Shown: in pieces, positions 62,217-64,000 of the stretch | Layout: the number at the start of each line of letters is the position of its first letter | Position numbering within the stretch: the stretch's first letter is position 1 | Assembly (NCBI RefSeq): GCF_014635025.1 | Contig: NZ_BMCE01000001.1 | Coordinates: 1,054,001 to 1,118,000, forward strand | Direction of reading: 5' to 3' | Source: Fictibacillus barbaricus | GTDB lineage: Bacteria > Bacillota > Bacilli > Bacillales > Fictibacillaceae | DNA: 64,000 nt | Program-made: the position numbers and the translations under genes | Notes under the pieces: model-generated | The model's input: only the letters and a program-made list of their open reading frames with translations | What the model was told of the DNA's origin: nothing | Database searches by the model: none

Positions 62217-62671
62217 ATGGAGTTTAAATTTTTGGACTTTAAAGTTATTAAGGGTGAAGAAATTGATTTACATCTTATTAATACAGTACCAGGGAATGGG
62301 TATAAGAATAGGGTTCCAGCATATCGTTTTAATATTTGTTTAAGTGGTTCAACAAAACCTATTGGGAATATAAATATTAGAATCGGATACAATGAAAACT
62401 TATATTATGTCGGTCATATTTGATATTCAGTAAATGAAGAAAATAGAGGGAATCATTATGCTTCAAAAGCTGTAAGGCTTTTAAAGAAAGTAGCACATGC
62501 TCATGGTATGGAAAAACTGATTTTTACATGTAATCCAGATAACATTGCTTCAAGAAGAACATGTGAGTATGTGGGAGGTAATCTGTTAGAAATCATTGAT
62601 GTCCCAGAAAACAATGATATGTATCAACAAGGAGAAAAGAAAAAATGTATATACGAATGGGTTTGCAAATA
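62217..62671 (+). pseudogene. GNAT acetyltransferase with in-frame TGA and probable frameshift (array unit 4)
   Basis: The frame gives 'PIGNINIRIGYNENLYYVGHI', then TGA (62421-62423), then 'YSVNEENRGNHYASKAVRLL' and 'CNPDNIASRRTCEYVGGN', the acetyl-CoA-binding and later motifs of GNAT enzymes. A Gly (GGA) is usual at the TGA position, so one base change explains the stop. Near 62640 a run of five A breaks the frame; six would give the typical ending 'GEKKKCIYEWVCK' and a TAA at 62669. Two lesions argue for a real pseudogene. AGGGGG precedes the start. Confidence 0.8.
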
Positions 62672-62684
62672 ATTTAGGAGCAGA

Positions 62685-62735
62685 CTTATTCCTCAATTGG
62701 GTGCATTTCTTCAAGAAGGAGAAATGCTTTTTTTA
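62685..62735 (+). repeat. GGTGCA hairpin repeat, copy 6
   Basis: TTATTCCTCAATTGGGTGC, stem GCATTTCTTC with GGAGAAATGC, then a long T-run. Last copy in the window. Confidence 0.85.
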
Positions 62736-62927
62736 TTTTTAGAAATATGGTTGCTGGGGGTTAGGACTGAAATTTCCTAAAAGATAAAGTTATTTGTTAT
62801 GTAAAGACTTTTTCTTTGGATTTATTAGACTTTAACTATAAAACTAGAATGTTTTACAAATAGTATTTACCAATTAAGGCAATTGAAGGTAAAATTATCT
62901 TAGAATATTTAGAAATGGGGAATCTCC

Positions 62928-64000
62928 TTGAAAATAAGAACACTTTTAATGACGGCAGGATTGAGTTTATTTATAGGTACAAATATAAAAATCATGGAAG
63001 TTTCTGCTGTTACGGATGTGTATGGAGGAAGTAATCATTCTTATTTGATTGATTATGAGAACACGGGATACGGTTGGGGTGATAATACTTATTACCAATT
63101 AGGCTTTAAGGAAACGACATCATCAATTCACTATCCTGAGCAAATTTCATTTAAAGACGGCAGCCTTGCTAAGAACATAAAAATGTTCTCCTCATCAAAG
63201 GCCAATTACTTTACTCTTGCGATGATGGAAGATGGTTCGCTTAGATTTTGGGGAAGTATCTTTTCATATGGCGGAGGAATAGGAGGATATTGGAGTGATT
63301 GGGATTATAGCAAGTACATAACCATTCAAAATCAAGATGGAACTCCTTTTAAAGGAGCTACTATGATCACTTCTGGAGATACCCATATGGCGGCACTCAA
63401 AGAAGACGGTACAGTTTGGACATGGGGTGAAAATTGGCAAGGACAATTAGGCAACAAAAAGACCGACCATAATCCATATGCACAACAAGTTGTAATGGAT
63501 GACGGTACTCCACTAAAAGGTGTGGTAGCCATCTCTGCTGGAGCTTGGCATACCCTTGCTCTTAAAAAAGATGGAACAGTATACGGCTGGGGATGGAACA
63601 GAAACAATCAGTTAGGAGTGACTACTCAAAAAGTTATACCATATGCTATACCTATCTTGACAAGTGAGCAGAAGGTACTTTCTGGAATAACAGGGATTGA
63701 AGCTGGTGGAGAACATTCTCTTGTACTTACCCATAAAAATAAAGTCTTGTCTTGGGGACATAATGGATACGGTCAACTCGGAAATGGGAATACAACAAAT
63801 CAGCCCTATCCTGGTTTAGTGGTGGATGCAAGCAATCAACCGATTCATGATATAAAAACAGTTAAAACAAGTGGGTATAGTTCGTTTGCTCTTACTTCAG
63901 ACTCAAAAATACTCGCGTGGGGGAGAAATCAGTTCGGACAGACCGGTAACGGCAATACAACAGAAAAAATCCTTATCCCTGATTATGTTATGACATCCGA
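62928..64000 (+). CDS. secreted RCC1-repeat protein, 3' end cut by window
   Basis: Open for 357 codons to the window edge. Starts with TTG eight bases after GGGG; 'MKIRTLLMTAGLSLFIGTNI' and on to 'EVSA' forms a signal peptide. It contains about six RCC1/BNR-type blade repeats, each with a W-G-x-N/D and Q-L/T-G core: 'GYGWGDNTYYQLG', 'VWTWGENWQGQLGN', 'VYGWGWNRNNQLGV', 'VLSWGHNGYGQLGN', 'ILAWGRNQFGQTGN'. It should fold as a beta propeller outside the cell; the ligand is unknown. It follows repeat copy 6 by ~190 bases. Confidence 0.85.
   Translation, partial: MKIRTLLMTAGLSLFIGTNIKIMEVSAVTDVYGGSNHSYLIDYENTGYGWGDNTYYQLGFKETTSSIHYPEQISFKDGSLAKNIKMFSSSKANYFTLAMMEDGSLRFWGSIFSYGGGIGGYWSDWDYSKYITIQNQDGTPFKGATMITSGDTHMAALKEDGTVWTWGENWQGQLGNKKTDHNPYAQQVVMDDGTPLKGVVAISAGAWHTLALKKDGTVYGWGWNRNNQLGVTTQKVIPYAIPILTSEQKVLSGITGIEAGGEHSLVLTHKNKVLSWGHNGYGQLGNGNTTNQPYPGLVVDASNQPIHDIKTVKTSGYSSFALTSDSKILAWGRNQFGQTGNGNTTEKILIPDYVMTS

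Noticed and set aside
59978-62735. CRISPR array
   Set aside because: The repeats are ~50 bases, imperfect and separated by whole genes of variable length, so this is not a spacer array.

Overview
The window reads as chromosome from a spore-forming, low-GC Bacillaceae bacterium. Supporting signs are SpoVAC/SpoVAD/SpoVAE, DUF1657 and YhcN-like spore proteins, an Sda-like checkpoint protein, a KinB-like sporulation kinase, strong GGAGG ribosome sites, frequent TTG/GTG starts and many intrinsic terminators. The genus (something near Fictibacillus or Bacillus) cannot be fixed from sequence alone. No phage, transposase, CRISPR array or intact RNA gene was found.

Layout. 0-6.3 kb: the end of a YhgE/Pip-type membrane protein, an MFS carrier, a phosphodiesterase and small envelope proteins. 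6.4-13.1 kb: an ABC importer with an embedded phosphodiesterase, a DeoR regulator and a HAD phosphatase, preceded by four PHO-box hexamers at exact 11-base spacing. 13.1-15.9 kb: a paired SMR exporter, D-serine ammonia-lyase and a cupredoxin. 15.9-16.1 kb: the decayed tail of a multicopper oxidase. 16.2-25.5 kb: Tat-exported PhoX-like and PhoD-like phosphatases and an EEP-family enzyme, around an amino-acid permease and an amino-acid ABC importer, plus an unlisted small sda-like gene. 25.9-30.1 kb: a KinB-like kinase, a possible spore-surface protein and a TPR/DUF218 protein.

30.4-34.1 kb is a seven-gene operon with the gene order of the mobile spoVA2mob heat-resistance operon, ending in a DUF421-DUF1657 fusion, but with no transposon around it. 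34.9-40.3 kb is a mannosylglycerate-type PTS and alpha-mannosidase (mngAB) under an RpiR regulator. 40.3-44 kb holds hpt, an oxidoreductase and small spore-type proteins. 44.3-51.1 kb is a NarL-type two-component system followed by two paralogous secreted subtilases.

51.1-52.1 kb lacks genes but holds several strong dyads, a tRNA 3'-end scar and one copy of a repeat seen again later. 52.1-54.7 kb: an NCS2 purine permease with a divergent LysR regulator. 54.9-59.7 kb: a serine hydrolase, an OmpR-type two-component system and two PepSY proteins. TTCTCAT-type direct repeats at 11-base period lie before each PepSY gene and also, orphaned, after the second one. Beginning just after that orphan promoter, 60-62.7 kb is an array of four unrelated single-gene units separated by copies of a ~50-base hairpin/terminator repeat. 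One unit, a GNAT acetyltransferase, is broken. The window ends inside a secreted RCC1-repeat protein.

Three themes link the genes: phosphate scavenging (PHO box plus five phosphatase or phosphodiesterase genes), spore formation and resistance, and envelope or extracellular sensing and proteolysis. The most unusual element is the cassette-like array in the last 4 kb.
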